Shown: positions 8,626 through 16,832 of the stretch, in pieces
How the letters are laid out: the number at the start of each line of letters is the position of its first letter
Numbering within the stretch: position 1 is the first letter of the stretch
DNA from: Jeotgalibacillus campisalis
Lineage (GTDB): Bacteria > Bacillota > Bacilli > Bacillales > Jeotgalibacillaceae
NCBI RefSeq assembly: GCF_000829515.1
Contig: NZ_JXRR01000001.1
Location: 62,001 to 126,000, forward strand
Length of the DNA: 64,000 nt
Direction of reading: 5' to 3'
Program-made: the position numbers and the translations under genes
Notes under the pieces: generated by a model
The model's input: only the letters and a program-made list of their open reading frames with translations
Told to the model about the DNA's origin: nothing
The model's database searches: none

Positions 8626-9142
8626 GCGTTTTCACTCCCTCTATGATTTGCTTAAGTTCTAATCTTGCCCGTCGAAGATACGTTTTCACCGTATTTTCAG
8701 GCTTATCAATCGTCTCTGCAATCGAACGGATCGAGTAATCATGGTAGTAAAATAAGATAATGACCGTCTGGTAATGATGCTTGAGCATCGAAATCGCAGT
8801 TGTCAGGTCCATTTCGCCTTCAATGTCTGATCTGCATGTTGCTTGAATTTTCTCCAACTCATGATCAAAAAGCACAATTTTATCTTTCTTCTTCAGCACC
8901 TCGTAAGTCGTCCGAATCAAGATTTTCGTCAGCCAGGTTGTAAAATACTCAGGCTGTTTTAATTTATCCACCGAAACAAATGCTTTATATACTGTCTCCT
9001 GAATAACATCCAATGCATCGTCTTTATTTCGGACATAGAGAAACGCCGTTTTGAACAACTTCTCATGTTCATTTCGGATTAGCGTTTCAAATGCTTTTTC
9101 ATCGCCATTCATTGCGCGTTTCACAAGGTCTATCGTTTCCAA
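8603..9142 (-). CDS. ECF RNA polymerase sigma factor (SigV-like)
   Basis: A 179-residue group IV sigma factor. Region 2 includes KLFKTAFLYVRNKDDALDV and region 4 includes SIRSIAETIDKPENTVKTYL, the -35-recognition helix-turn-helix. I chose the TTG at 9142 because AAAGGAGG lies 7 nt upstream; the open frame extends to another TTG at 9160, but that reading would translate the ribosome site itself. It is co-transcribed with the DUF4179 partner. A TGAAAC element upstream (9188-9193) resembles the -35 of ECF promoters, so autoregulation is possible. Confidence 0.9.
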   Translation of the reverse strand: METIDLVKRAMNGDEKAFETLIRNEHEKLFKTAFLYVRNKDDALDVIQETVYKAFVSVDKLKQPEYFTTWLTKILIRTTYEVLKKKDKIVLFDHELEKIQATCRSDIEGEMDLTTAISMLKHHYQTVIILFYYHDYSIRSIAETIDKPENTVKTYLRRARLELKQIIEGVKTHEKGATR

Positions 9143-9295
9143 TCGATAACCTCCTTTCAATGGTTAGAGTGATCATAAGCGAAATAAGTTTCAATTTATA
9201 AAATAAAAGCTATTGCCATTAAAAAAAGACCTCCTGGATTTGGAAGTCCCTTCAATCGTATCACGAAATTTGCTACCAAGAAGTTCAAATGCTGC

Positions 9296-9347
9296 TCAAA
9301 AAAAGAAAGCCCTCACGAATAAAAATGTTATTCGTGAGGGCTTTCTT
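9296..9347 (-). terminator. Terminator after the Cof phosphatase gene
   Basis: A 20-bp stem (AAGAAAGCCCTCACGAATAA and its complement) has a T-run on the minus strand, just past the stop of the leftward Cof gene. Confidence 0.88.
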
Positions 9348-9392
9348 ATAAGCTTGCTGCGTTATGTGACGGTCTTATTCGGTTTATTTACC

Positions 9393-10262
9393 TTAAGATG
9401 ACGGTACCATGATCAGCTGCTGAATTGATTTTGCTACGCCGTCTTCACGGTTGGTGGCTGTAAGATGGGCACATTGGTCTTTGATGTCCTGAGGAGCGTT
9501 GCCCATTGCAACAGAGTATCCTGCCATCTTCATCATGGAAAGATCGTTATAGTTGTCTCCAATTGCCATCACATTTTTCATCGAAATGCTTTTCATTTCA
9601 CAATAGGTTTCTAGAGCAAGACCTTTTTGTGCATGTACACTGGTGATCTCTAGATTTTCTTTTCCGGACGAACTAATGGCAAGGCCTTCTGTTTTAAGGA
9701 GAATTTCTTTGGCTTGCTCGAGTGAATCAGGATTAGAAGAAAATGCTAGAAATTTGAAAACGGTATGGGTTGAATCTTGAAAGATATTTTCATACCCTTG
9801 TACCACTTCAATATGACCATCGTCATACCGGTTGTGTGCCTCTGCTTCAACATGCGGCATCGGTGTGTCGGGGTTGGTTGTCAAAAAAATATCAATGAGC
9901 AATTTAATGCCTTGTTCTTTATTATTTGTATACGTTCCTGTATCTGTGTACACCTCAAAATAGATATCAAGCTTCTCGAGCTGCTGAGCTGCATGACGGG
10001 CTTTATCTTTATCGATTCCTCTGACTAACAGCTGCTTCCCATTTTCATCCCGTAACTCAGCGCCGTTTACTGCGATGATCGGACATTTGATCCCTGCGTT
10101 TTTAAGAGGTTCCAACGCTTCCACGTACGAACGGCCGGTAGCAATAAGCACTTCCACACCGTGAGCCTGAGCTTCCTTAATCGCTTTTATATTGGCCGGA
10201 CCAATCACATGATCGCCATTTAATAATGTTCCATCCATGTCTGATGCCAGTAATTTAATCAT
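9393..10262 (-). CDS. Cof-type HAD-IIB family phosphatase
   Basis: A 289-residue hydrolase of sugar or nucleotide phosphates. HAD motif I is DMDGTL near residue 8, motif II is IATGRS, motif III is the Lys region around KGLALE, and motif IV is GDNYNDLSMM. The inserted cap between motifs II and III is the IIB type, as in YidA-like enzymes. The substrate cannot be told from sequence. It is a single gene with its own terminator. Confidence 0.88.
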   Translation of the reverse strand: MIKLLASDMDGTLLNGDHVIGPANIKAIKEAQAHGVEVLIATGRSYVEALEPLKNAGIKCPIIAVNGAELRDENGKQLLVRGIDKDKARHAAQQLEKLDIYFEVYTDTGTYTNNKEQGIKLLIDIFLTTNPDTPMPHVEAEAHNRYDDGHIEVVQGYENIFQDSTHTVFKFLAFSSNPDSLEQAKEILLKTEGLAISSSGKENLEITSVHAQKGLALETYCEMKSISMKNVMAIGDNYNDLSMMKMAGYSVAMGNAPQDIKDQCAHLTATNREDGVAKSIQQLIMVPSS

Positions 10263-10396
10263 CTATGTCACCTTTCCTGTTTCAGGGTTTTATTAGTGTA
10301 ACATGAAGGTATTTTTGAAAACCTTTACACTGTCTTATCTTTACACAAAAATTACGCACAATACAAAAAACACGGCAATTACTCGCCATGTCAGGG

Positions 10397-10537
10397 TCAG
10401 CTTACAAGCTGAAGGATTCCTCTAATTTTCATTTCACATTCTAACAGCCTGATAAAATCATTTGACAGCTCTTTTTGTTTTGCCATTTCAAAAGACTCAA
10501 TCAGCTTCTCATCCGAAAGCTCTTGTAAAGATTTCAA
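10397..10537 (-). CDS. sda: Sporulation checkpoint inhibitor Sda
   Basis: Sda is a small helical-hairpin protein that blocks autophosphorylation of sporulation kinases such as KinA when DNA replication is disturbed. From the TTG at 10537 the product has 46 residues, the B. subtilis length, with the core LSDEKLIESFEMAKQ and NDFIRLLECEMKIRG. GAGGTGG lies 7 nt before the TTG, which fixes the start; a longer frame from an upstream ATG has no such site. DnaA activates sda in B. subtilis, but I see no perfect DnaA box here. Confidence 0.88.
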   Translation of the reverse strand: MKSLQELSDEKLIESFEMAKQKELSNDFIRLLECEMKIRGILQLVS

Positions 10538-10813
10538 AATGACCCACCTCATTATTAATATTTTCTTTTTATATTCCCCCATTTTCTAGAAATTACACCT
10601 TTTTAACTAAATATTTTTATTTATTTTGTTTGATTTTTCGGTCTTTTGATGGAAAGATCTTGGTTCAACGTTTATAGTGTTACTAACAAGGGTAAATGAA
10701 TCGTTCATGGCTTTATCTAAATAACCATAGACAATTCTGGGCGGTGTGAATTAAAATAGAATCTGTCTTATTTTTATGCAAAGCCATTATTCTATTTATA
10801 AAAGGAGAGCACA

Positions 10814-12193
10814 ATGAAAAATCCTACTTCACTTGATTATGCAAGATTTATCATTCCTTCTATTATAGGGATCCTATTGTTTATGACCCCATTTCCCACT
10901 ACTGATCCTGATACAGGAGTCCAATCTGTCACCATTCCGATTGCTATTTTGTCTAACTGGCTTCAGGCTGAAATTGGGACGATTATTCCAGCCATTATGC
11001 TTATTATTATTCTGATTACTGCTTTTATGACTTTATTGGCTAAAATAGCTAAACCACATTATATCTTGAAAAATGATTTCTGGAATAATTTATTTTATGT
11101 TTCATGGTTTTGGACAGTTGTTCGTCTAATTGCCGGCATTTTTGCATTAATTACCTTTTTTGAAATCGGCGGAAGTTCAACAGAAGCGATCTGGTCCGAT
11201 AATACAGGCGGATTGCTCTTAGGCGAGGATGGCTTATTATCCGTTTTATTTGCAGTCTTTTTATTTGCTGGTATGTTCCTGCCTCTTCTATTAAGTTTCG
11301 GTTTATTGGAATGGTTTGGTACCCTTATGGCGAAAATCATGCGTCCATTATTTAAGCTTCCTGGTCGTTCATCCATTGATGCGCTGGCTTCCTGGCTTGG
11401 AGATGGGACAATTGGTGTGCTGTTGACAAGCAAACAGTATGAAGAGGGCCACTACTCAAAAAGAGAAGCGGCCGTAATCGGTACAACTTTCTCGATTGTT
11501 TCGATTACATTCAGCATAGTCGTGATTGAAGAAATTGGGTTAGGTCAGTACTTTGTTCCGTTTTATTTAACAGTGGCGCTGGCCGGCTTTATTGCCGCCA
11601 TTATTATGCCAAGAATCCCACCTCTTTCGAGAAAGAAAAAAACCTATATCTCTGAAGCAGATGAGGATGATGACTTAGAAGAAATTCCAACTGGAAAAAC
11701 TCGTTTTCAGCATGGGACGCAAATGGCTCTTGCTGCAGCTAAGAAAAACAACAGTGTGAAGAAGTTTGTAGCAGATGGCGGAAAAAACATTTTAGACATG
11801 TGGATGGGTGTTGCTCCGGTTGTCATGGCTTTTGGAACGATCGCACTAATCCTGGCAGAGGAAACAAGCTTCTTTGTGATCCTGGGTGCACCGTTTGTTC
11901 CAATTCTTGAACTGCTCCAAATTCCTGACGCTGCGGATGCGGCTCAAACGATGGTCGTCGGCTTTGCCGATATGTTCCTGCCCGCCATTATTGGTCAGGA
12001 TATTCCTTCAGAATTGACCCGTTTTGTGATCGCTGCAGTGTCTGTTACTCAATTGATTTATATGTCTGAAGTAGGCGGACTTTTACTAGGCTCAAAAATC
12101 CCGGTATCTTTCCTGGACCTTGCGATTATTTTCATATTGCGTACGCTTATTACCCTGCCAATTATTGCAGGAGTTGCACATTTACTCTTTTAA
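10814..12193 (+). CDS. YjiH family membrane protein (nucleoside-transporter gate domain)
   Basis: A 459-residue polytopic membrane protein with about ten hydrophobic segments. It has the YjiH/nucleoside-recognition Gate features: LASWLGDGTIGVLLTSKQYEEGHY, and VGFADMFLPAI together with VTQLIYMSEVGGLLLGS. A charged cytoplasmic loop (residues about 275-320) divides the two halves. The substrate is unknown. AAAGGAGA precedes the ATG and a terminator follows; it is a monocistronic unit. Confidence 0.84.
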   Translation: MKNPTSLDYARFIIPSIIGILLFMTPFPTTDPDTGVQSVTIPIAILSNWLQAEIGTIIPAIMLIIILITAFMTLLAKIAKPHYILKNDFWNNLFYVSWFWTVVRLIAGIFALITFFEIGGSSTEAIWSDNTGGLLLGEDGLLSVLFAVFLFAGMFLPLLLSFGLLEWFGTLMAKIMRPLFKLPGRSSIDALASWLGDGTIGVLLTSKQYEEGHYSKREAAVIGTTFSIVSITFSIVVIEEIGLGQYFVPFYLTVALAGFIAAIIMPRIPPLSRKKKTYISEADEDDDLEEIPTGKTRFQHGTQMALAAAKKNNSVKKFVADGGKNILDMWMGVAPVVMAFGTIALILAEETSFFVILGAPFVPILELLQIPDAADAAQTMVVGFADMFLPAIIGQDIPSELTRFVIAAVSVTQLIYMSEVGGLLLGSKIPVSFLDLAIIFILRTLITLPIIAGVAHLLF

Positions 12194-12208
12194 CTCATAA
12201 GTACGTGA

Positions 12209-12238
12209 AAAGGCTGCCCATTTTGGCAGCCTTTTTTT
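12209..12238 (+). terminator. Rho-independent terminator
   Basis: AAAGGCTGCC pairs with GGCAGCCTTT, followed by a T-run, directly after the YjiH-type gene. Confidence 0.9.
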
Positions 12239-12285
12239 CGTATTCAGTCAAAAATCCGGCTGCATAAACCGGTTTTTAGAAACAA

Positions 12286-12345
12286 AGAAAGCACTTACCT
12301 TCAAAGGGTTGGACATCAAAACCCCTGTTCGTTATGTGCTTTCTC
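12286..12345 (-). terminator. Possible terminator of the histidine kinase gene
   Basis: AGAAAGCAC pairs with GTGCTTTCT across a structured loop, and the minus strand continues TTGTTTC. It lies just past the kinase stop. The T-run is imperfect. Confidence 0.5.
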
Positions 12346-12409
12346 TAGCTTGGCTTGATAATGGAGAAGAGGAGACAGCCTCAAAGCAACAGCCGCTCCG
12401 TAATCCAGC

Positions 12410-13783
12410 TCAGCAAAGACTCATTGTGTTTTCTGTATTCTTTTCTTCTTTATATACAGGCAAGTGAACGCTCACAGTCGTCCCTTCGTTTTCCGCACTT
12501 TCATATTCAATTCGGCCTTTATGCTCATGGATGATCTTTTGACAAATAGTCAGACCAAGTCCCATTCCTTTTGATTTTGTTGTGAAGAAAGGCTCTCCTA
12601 TTTTTTCGAGTTTTTCTACAGGCATGCCTATTCCTTCATCTTTAATATAGATACTGATTTCATTTTCCTGTTGAAGCCGCTGAATGGTCAGCACACCGCC
12701 TTTTTCCATTGACTCAATGCCATTTTTCACGAGATTAATGAACACCTGGATCAGCTGATTTCGATCGCCAAGTACAAAATCGGGTTTATTGCTGGTTTTC
12801 TCGATTCGAAGAGCCACTTTCTTCTCTGCTGCTTGATGCTTCAGAACGTTTACTACATATTCAATTGCGGAATGAAGAGAAAATGCCTGTTCAAGCCTTG
12901 TCTGCGGTTTAGATAAAACGAGAAGCTCTTCAACTATCGAATGAATTCGATCCATCTCTGAAGACATGATGTCTACATTGTCAGAAGAGAGTTTATTTTC
13001 TTCTCTCATCAATTGAATAAATCCTTTTAAACTAGTGAGCGGATTTTTAATTTCGTGAGCAATTCCGGCTGCAAGTTCTCCTGCTACAGCAAGCTTTTCC
13101 TGCTTGACTAACCGCTCTTCAGCTTGTTTTTGCTGTGTGATGTCTCTACCAATCGTAATAAGCGCTTTCCTGGAACCATCTTCATAGAAAATCGGCACTT
13201 TGATGACGTCAAACGTCTTAAATTCACCAGATGGAATATTAAAGCTTTCATCTGCTCTTACCGTTACCGCTTTCTGCCACGTTTCTTCGTCTGAAACCAT
13301 GCAAAATTCAAATGCCTCTTCAAAAAAAGGATTTACCTTTCCTAGTTCTCTATCGGTTTTACCCCTATATTTTTTTCCTTTTAATCCGTACAGGTCTAAT
13401 CCAAAGTCATTGGTGCGGATCCATCTTCCTTGTCCATCCTTAAAGCATACAAAATCAGGCATAGATTGGATCAATGCTGTCATATTTAATTCTTCCTCTT
13501 CTAAATCAATGAAAAATCTTTTAATTTTCCGATATTTCTTAAATACAATGATAGCTCCAAGAAGCAGCAATAACGCAGCCATGATTTCAATGATTTGATG
13601 ATTTGAATCATTTATAAAATCATTCAAGCCTGATAGTATGAGTGAGATTTGAAGGATAAATAAGAGAATAAACAAGATCATCAATGATTTGATTTGAGTT
13701 AATGAGTTAGATTGTAACAGTTTAAACCACCTGCCCGACATGCCATTTTGATTTTCGTACTTAGTAAAGAACAAACGATCCAT
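12410..13783 (-). CDS. PAS-domain sensor histidine kinase (sporulation-kinase-like)
   Basis: A 457-residue membrane kinase with two membrane helices (about 33-52 and 64-81), a PAS domain (about 100-218, SMPDFVCFKDGQGRWI), and a HisKA domain with phospho-acceptor His243 in AHEIKNPLTSLKGF. The ATPase has an N box (NQLIQVFINLVKNGIESM), G1 (DEGIGMP) and G2 (GMGLGLT). The PAS-HisKA arrangement and H-box match B. subtilis phosphorelay kinases (KinB/KinE class). No response regulator is adjacent, which fits an orphan phosphorelay kinase. The ribosome site is weak. Confidence 0.85.
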   Translation of the reverse strand: MDRLFFTKYENQNGMSGRWFKLLQSNSLTQIKSLMILFILLFILQISLILSGLNDFINDSNHQIIEIMAALLLLLGAIIVFKKYRKIKRFFIDLEEEELNMTALIQSMPDFVCFKDGQGRWIRTNDFGLDLYGLKGKKYRGKTDRELGKVNPFFEEAFEFCMVSDEETWQKAVTVRADESFNIPSGEFKTFDVIKVPIFYEDGSRKALITIGRDITQQKQAEERLVKQEKLAVAGELAAGIAHEIKNPLTSLKGFIQLMREENKLSSDNVDIMSSEMDRIHSIVEELLVLSKPQTRLEQAFSLHSAIEYVVNVLKHQAAEKKVALRIEKTSNKPDFVLGDRNQLIQVFINLVKNGIESMEKGGVLTIQRLQQENEISIYIKDEGIGMPVEKLEKIGEPFFTTKSKGMGLGLTICQKIIHEHKGRIEYESAENEGTTVSVHLPVYKEEKNTENTMSLC

Positions 13784-13949
13784 ACCATCATAACATGTCG
13801 AATTTTGGAGTAAAAGAACGAAATGAAATTAATTGGCTTAATTTAACTCTAATCCTAAAAAAAGTTTATTAATGAGCCATTTTATTCATTGTAATCCCTT
13901 TATTTTCTATCCTAAGATGGTTTTCTGGTTCAATAAAAAGTTTATGACA

Positions 13950-13981
13950 TAAAAAAACCGCCTGATCACTCAAGCGGTTTG
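13950..13981 (-). terminator. Terminator after tdh
   Basis: AAACCGC pairs with GCGGTTT; the minus strand then reads a T-run, immediately past the tdh stop. Confidence 0.8.
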
Positions 13982-13984
13982 TCG

Positions 13985-14935
13985 TTAGCTCATTATCGTT
14001 GTTTTTAGCTTTTTCAACATATCTTCTGTCATAGAAGAAAGATCATGGGAAGTTTTGAAGCCCCATTCCGCACGTGCAGCGGAGGCATCAATTGAATTTG
14101 GCCAGCTGTCTGCAATCGCCTGGCGTACAGGATCAACGTTGTAGTCCATTTCAAAAAATGGGAGATGCTTCTTAATTTCAGCAGCAATTTGTTCAGGTTC
14201 GAAACTCATCGCTGTCACATTAAAAGCATTTCTGTGAATCAGCTTTGCAGGATCTGCTTCCATTAAATCAACAATTGCCTGAAGCGCATCGGGCATATAC
14301 ATCATATCCATGTAGGTTCCTTCTTTCAGGAAGGATGTGTATCGGCCGCCCTTTAATGCTTCATAGAAAATCTCGACTGCATAATCCGTGGTTCCGCCTC
14401 CTGGTGGTGTTACATAAGAAACCAATCCTGGGAAACGAACCCCGCGTGTATCTACTCCGAATCGGCTATAGTAATAATCACATAGCAGTTCTCCGGCTAC
14501 TTTATTAATTCCATACATTGTGGTCGGACGCTGCAGTGTATCCTGAGGCGTGTCTGCTTTAGGTGTTTCCGGTCCGAATGCCCCGATCGAGCTTGGTGTA
14601 AAAAATTGAAGGTTATGTTCGCGTGCTACTTCAAGTCCGTTTACAAGTCCTCCCATGTTCAGGTTCCACGCTAGTTGAGGTGTTTGCTCTGCACGGGCTG
14701 ACAACAAAGCTGCCATATGCATTAAGGTGTCAGCGTTGTATTTTTTCACTATGGCATTCATTTCTTCTGCATTGGTTACATCAAGCAGTTCAAATGGTCC
14801 TCCATTCACGACTTCATTATCGCTCGTGCGAATATCTGTAGCAATTACTGAATCTGCGCCATATTCTTTACGGAGTTTGGTAATCAGTTCAGAACCAATT
14901 TGTCCCAGTGCTCCTGTTACTACTATTTTTTTCAT
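13985..14935 (-). CDS. tdh: L-threonine 3-dehydrogenase, short-chain (epimerase-like) type
   Basis: It oxidises L-threonine to 2-amino-3-ketobutyrate with NAD+. The 316-residue product from MKKIVVTGALGQIGSEL was chosen because GAGGAGG lies 8 nt upstream. The Rossmann motif is TGALGQIGSE and the catalytic pair is in TTMYGINKVAGE (Tyr-x3-Lys). Features such as FRFPGL-like VRFPGLVSYVTPPGGGTTDYA and the MDMMYMPDAL segment are typical of epimerase-type threonine dehydrogenases. kbl, encoding the next enzyme, lies upstream on the same strand. Confidence 0.9.
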   Translation of the reverse strand: MKKIVVTGALGQIGSELITKLRKEYGADSVIATDIRTSDNEVVNGGPFELLDVTNAEEMNAIVKKYNADTLMHMAALLSARAEQTPQLAWNLNMGGLVNGLEVAREHNLQFFTPSSIGAFGPETPKADTPQDTLQRPTTMYGINKVAGELLCDYYYSRFGVDTRGVRFPGLVSYVTPPGGGTTDYAVEIFYEALKGGRYTSFLKEGTYMDMMYMPDALQAIVDLMEADPAKLIHRNAFNVTAMSFEPEQIAAEIKKHLPFFEMDYNVDPVRQAIADSWPNSIDASAARAEWGFKTSHDLSSMTEDMLKKLKTTIMS

Positions 14936-14982
14936 GGTATCGTCCTCCTCTTGCAAGTATCATGAGCATGTCTTCCTATAAA

Positions 14983-14998
14983 AAGGACAACTGTCCTT
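14983..14998 (-). promoter_or_regulatory. Palindromic operator upstream of tdh
   Basis: AAGGACA-AC-TGTCCTT is a 7-bp-arm palindrome 48 bp before the tdh start. Single half-sites lie farther upstream at 15016-15022 (TGTCCTT) and 15077-15083 (AAGGACA). The same pattern occurs before kbl. Confidence 0.65.
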
Positions 14999-15255
14999 GC
15001 ACGAAATACAAAAACTGTCCTTAAATGATATATCCACCTTTAATCTATCATATTCGCCGTAAAATGTTTATACCAGAAGGACAAATAAAATTATTTTTTT
15101 GTGGAAAATGTATTCTATTTTTAAATTCTTCTTATATGCATCTATTTATTTTTTGATGCCAAAAAAAATTCTCCTCATTTCAGGCATCGCATATCCCGAT
15201 TACGTATAACTATTGAGCAGACAGTGAAAACAGAATCTAAAACAGAGAAATTTAA

Positions 15256-15302
15256 AAAAGCCTTGTGTGCAAATCAAAGCAGATGCTTTCATTTGCACAC
15301 AA
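15256..15302 (-). terminator. Terminator after kbl
   Basis: TTGTGTGCAAAT pairs with ATTTGCACACAA around an inner AAAGCA/TGCTTT stem; the minus strand continues GGCTTTTTT. It separates kbl from tdh transcription. The rest of the 428-bp gap is AT-rich and holds the tdh control region. Confidence 0.82.
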
Positions 15303-15363
15303 AGCGGGCAGTAGATTTTTTTATGCTTAAGTCAGTAGATAGACTTTTTGCAGTATCATCTTA

Positions 15364-16554
15364 TTATTGAATGATCTTCAGTTCTTTTCCTACTTTTTCA
15401 TAGACGGTCAATGCTTCATCAAGCATTTCTTTTGAATGCGCCGCAGTCGGCATATTGCGCACACGACCTGTACCTCTTGGAACGGTAGGGAATACGATGG
15501 ATTTTGCATAGACACCCTCTTCGCTTAACCGCTTGCTGAATTGCTGTGTCAGTTTTTCATCACCAAGGATACAAGGTGTAATCGGTGTTGCGCTGTCTCC
15601 GATATTAAAGCCCAGTTTTTTCAGGCCGGCTTTTAAATAATCACCGTTTTCCCATAGCTTGTCATGGAGTTCTGTACTGTCGATGAGCATCTGAAGTGCT
15701 TCTGTGATGGCAGCTGTGTCACCAGGTGTCAGCGATGTAGAAAACAGGAACGGACGTGAGCGAACCTTCAGCCAGTCAATAAGATCCTGCGTGCCTGCCA
15801 CATATCCGCCTACCACGCCAATTGCTTTAGATAGCGTGCCCATTTGGAAGTCAACTTCTTTAGCAAGACCAAAATGTTTTACTGTTCCGGCTCCTTTGCC
15901 CATTACACCTGAACCGTGGGCATCATCCACGTAGGTTATTAAATCAAATTCCTTCGCTATCTCAACGATTTCAGGAAGCTTCGCTACATCGCCATCCATT
16001 GAAAAGACACCGTCTGTAATGACCATTACTTTATTATATTGTCCGGATTCGGTTGCTTCTTTCGCTTTCGCACGAAGATCTTCCATGTCAGAATGGTTAA
16101 ACCGAATCACTTTTGCACGTGATAAACGGCAGCCGTCAATGATGGAAGCATGGTTCAGCTCATCTGAAAGAATGGCATCATTCTTATCCATAACAGCTGA
16201 GATGGCAGCCATATTACAGTTAAAACCGGATTGAAATGCAATCGCTGCTTCTGTTCCTTTAAATTCAGCCAGCTTGTCCTCCAGTTTCACATGAAGATCA
16301 AGCGTGCCATTAATTGTGCGGACAGCTCCAGCCCCTACACCATAGTGATCGATTGCTTTTTTGGCAATTTCTTTCAGATGATCATTGGTCGCAAGTCCAA
16401 GATAATTATTAGAAGAAAGATTGATCATCTCTTTTCCGCCGATTTTTATTGTGGCTCCGTTTGGTCCTTCTACTGGATCAATTTCGTTGTATAACCCTTG
16501 TTCTTTTAATTCATTTAGATTGTCTTTAAGGAATTGATTTAATATTTTCGCCAT
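15364..16554 (-). CDS. kbl: Glycine C-acetyltransferase (2-amino-3-ketobutyrate CoA ligase)
   Basis: A PLP enzyme that cleaves 2-amino-3-ketobutyrate with CoA to glycine and acetyl-CoA, the second step of threonine breakdown. The 396-residue product starts [10 protein letters not shown], with AAGGAGGA 7 nt upstream; a longer open frame runs through the operator and is not used. Motifs include [11 protein letters not shown] (PLP ring contact) and [13 protein letters not shown] with the Schiff-base lysine. It belongs to the alpha-oxoamine synthase family. tdh lies downstream with its own control site. Confidence 0.94.
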   Translation of the reverse strand: MAKILNQFLKDNLNELKEQGLYNEIDPVEGPNGATIKIGGKEMINLSSNNYLGLATNDHLKEIAKKAIDHYGVGAGAVRTINGTLDLHVKLEDKLAEFKGTEAAIAFQSGFNCNMAAISAVMDKNDAILSDELNHASIIDGCRLSRAKVIRFNHSDMEDLRAKAKEATESGQYNKVMVITDGVFSMDGDVAKLPEIVEIAKEFDLITYVDDAHGSGVMGKGAGTVKHFGLAKEVDFQMGTLSKAIGVVGGYVAGTQDLIDWLKVRSRPFLFSTSLTPGDTAAITEALQMLIDSTELHDKLWENGDYLKAGLKKLGFNIGDSATPITPCILGDEKLTQQFSKRLSEEGVYAKSIVFPTVPRGTGRVRNMPTAAHSKEMLDEALTVYEKVGKELKIIQ

Positions 16555-16581
16555 TTTTATTCCTCCTTCATTATTCGGGAA

Positions 16582-16597
16582 TCGGACATTTGTCCTT
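16582..16597 (-). promoter_or_regulatory. Palindromic operator upstream of kbl
   Basis: TCGGACA-TT-TGTCCTT (core GGACA-N2-TGTCC) lies 28 bp before the kbl start and matches the site before tdh at 12 of the 14 arm positions. Confidence 0.6.
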
Positions 16598-16832
16598 TTG
16601 ACATATACAGTGTACCTGTTTTCACTCACTAAATTACTCTATTTACCCGTTAACAGTTTAACATGTTTGCTTGATACGGACAATTTTCTCCTCTGTAGAT
16701 GGTTGCGATGAAAAGAAACGTCCCTTCCATTTTTACAAGTTCAGGCTTCCTTCGATTGATCATTTCCAACATTTAGTTTCCTATTTTAAAAACAAGTATG
16801 GTATGGTTAAGATATCAGAAGGAGGGATTTGG

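Noticed and set aside
9213-9401. Plus-strand 62-codon frame
   Set aside because: It runs through the terminator hairpin and lacks a ribosome site.
10745-10753. DnaA box upstream of sda
   Set aside because: TGTGAATTA has one mismatch to the consensus and lies over 200 bp from the start; one near-match is expected by chance.
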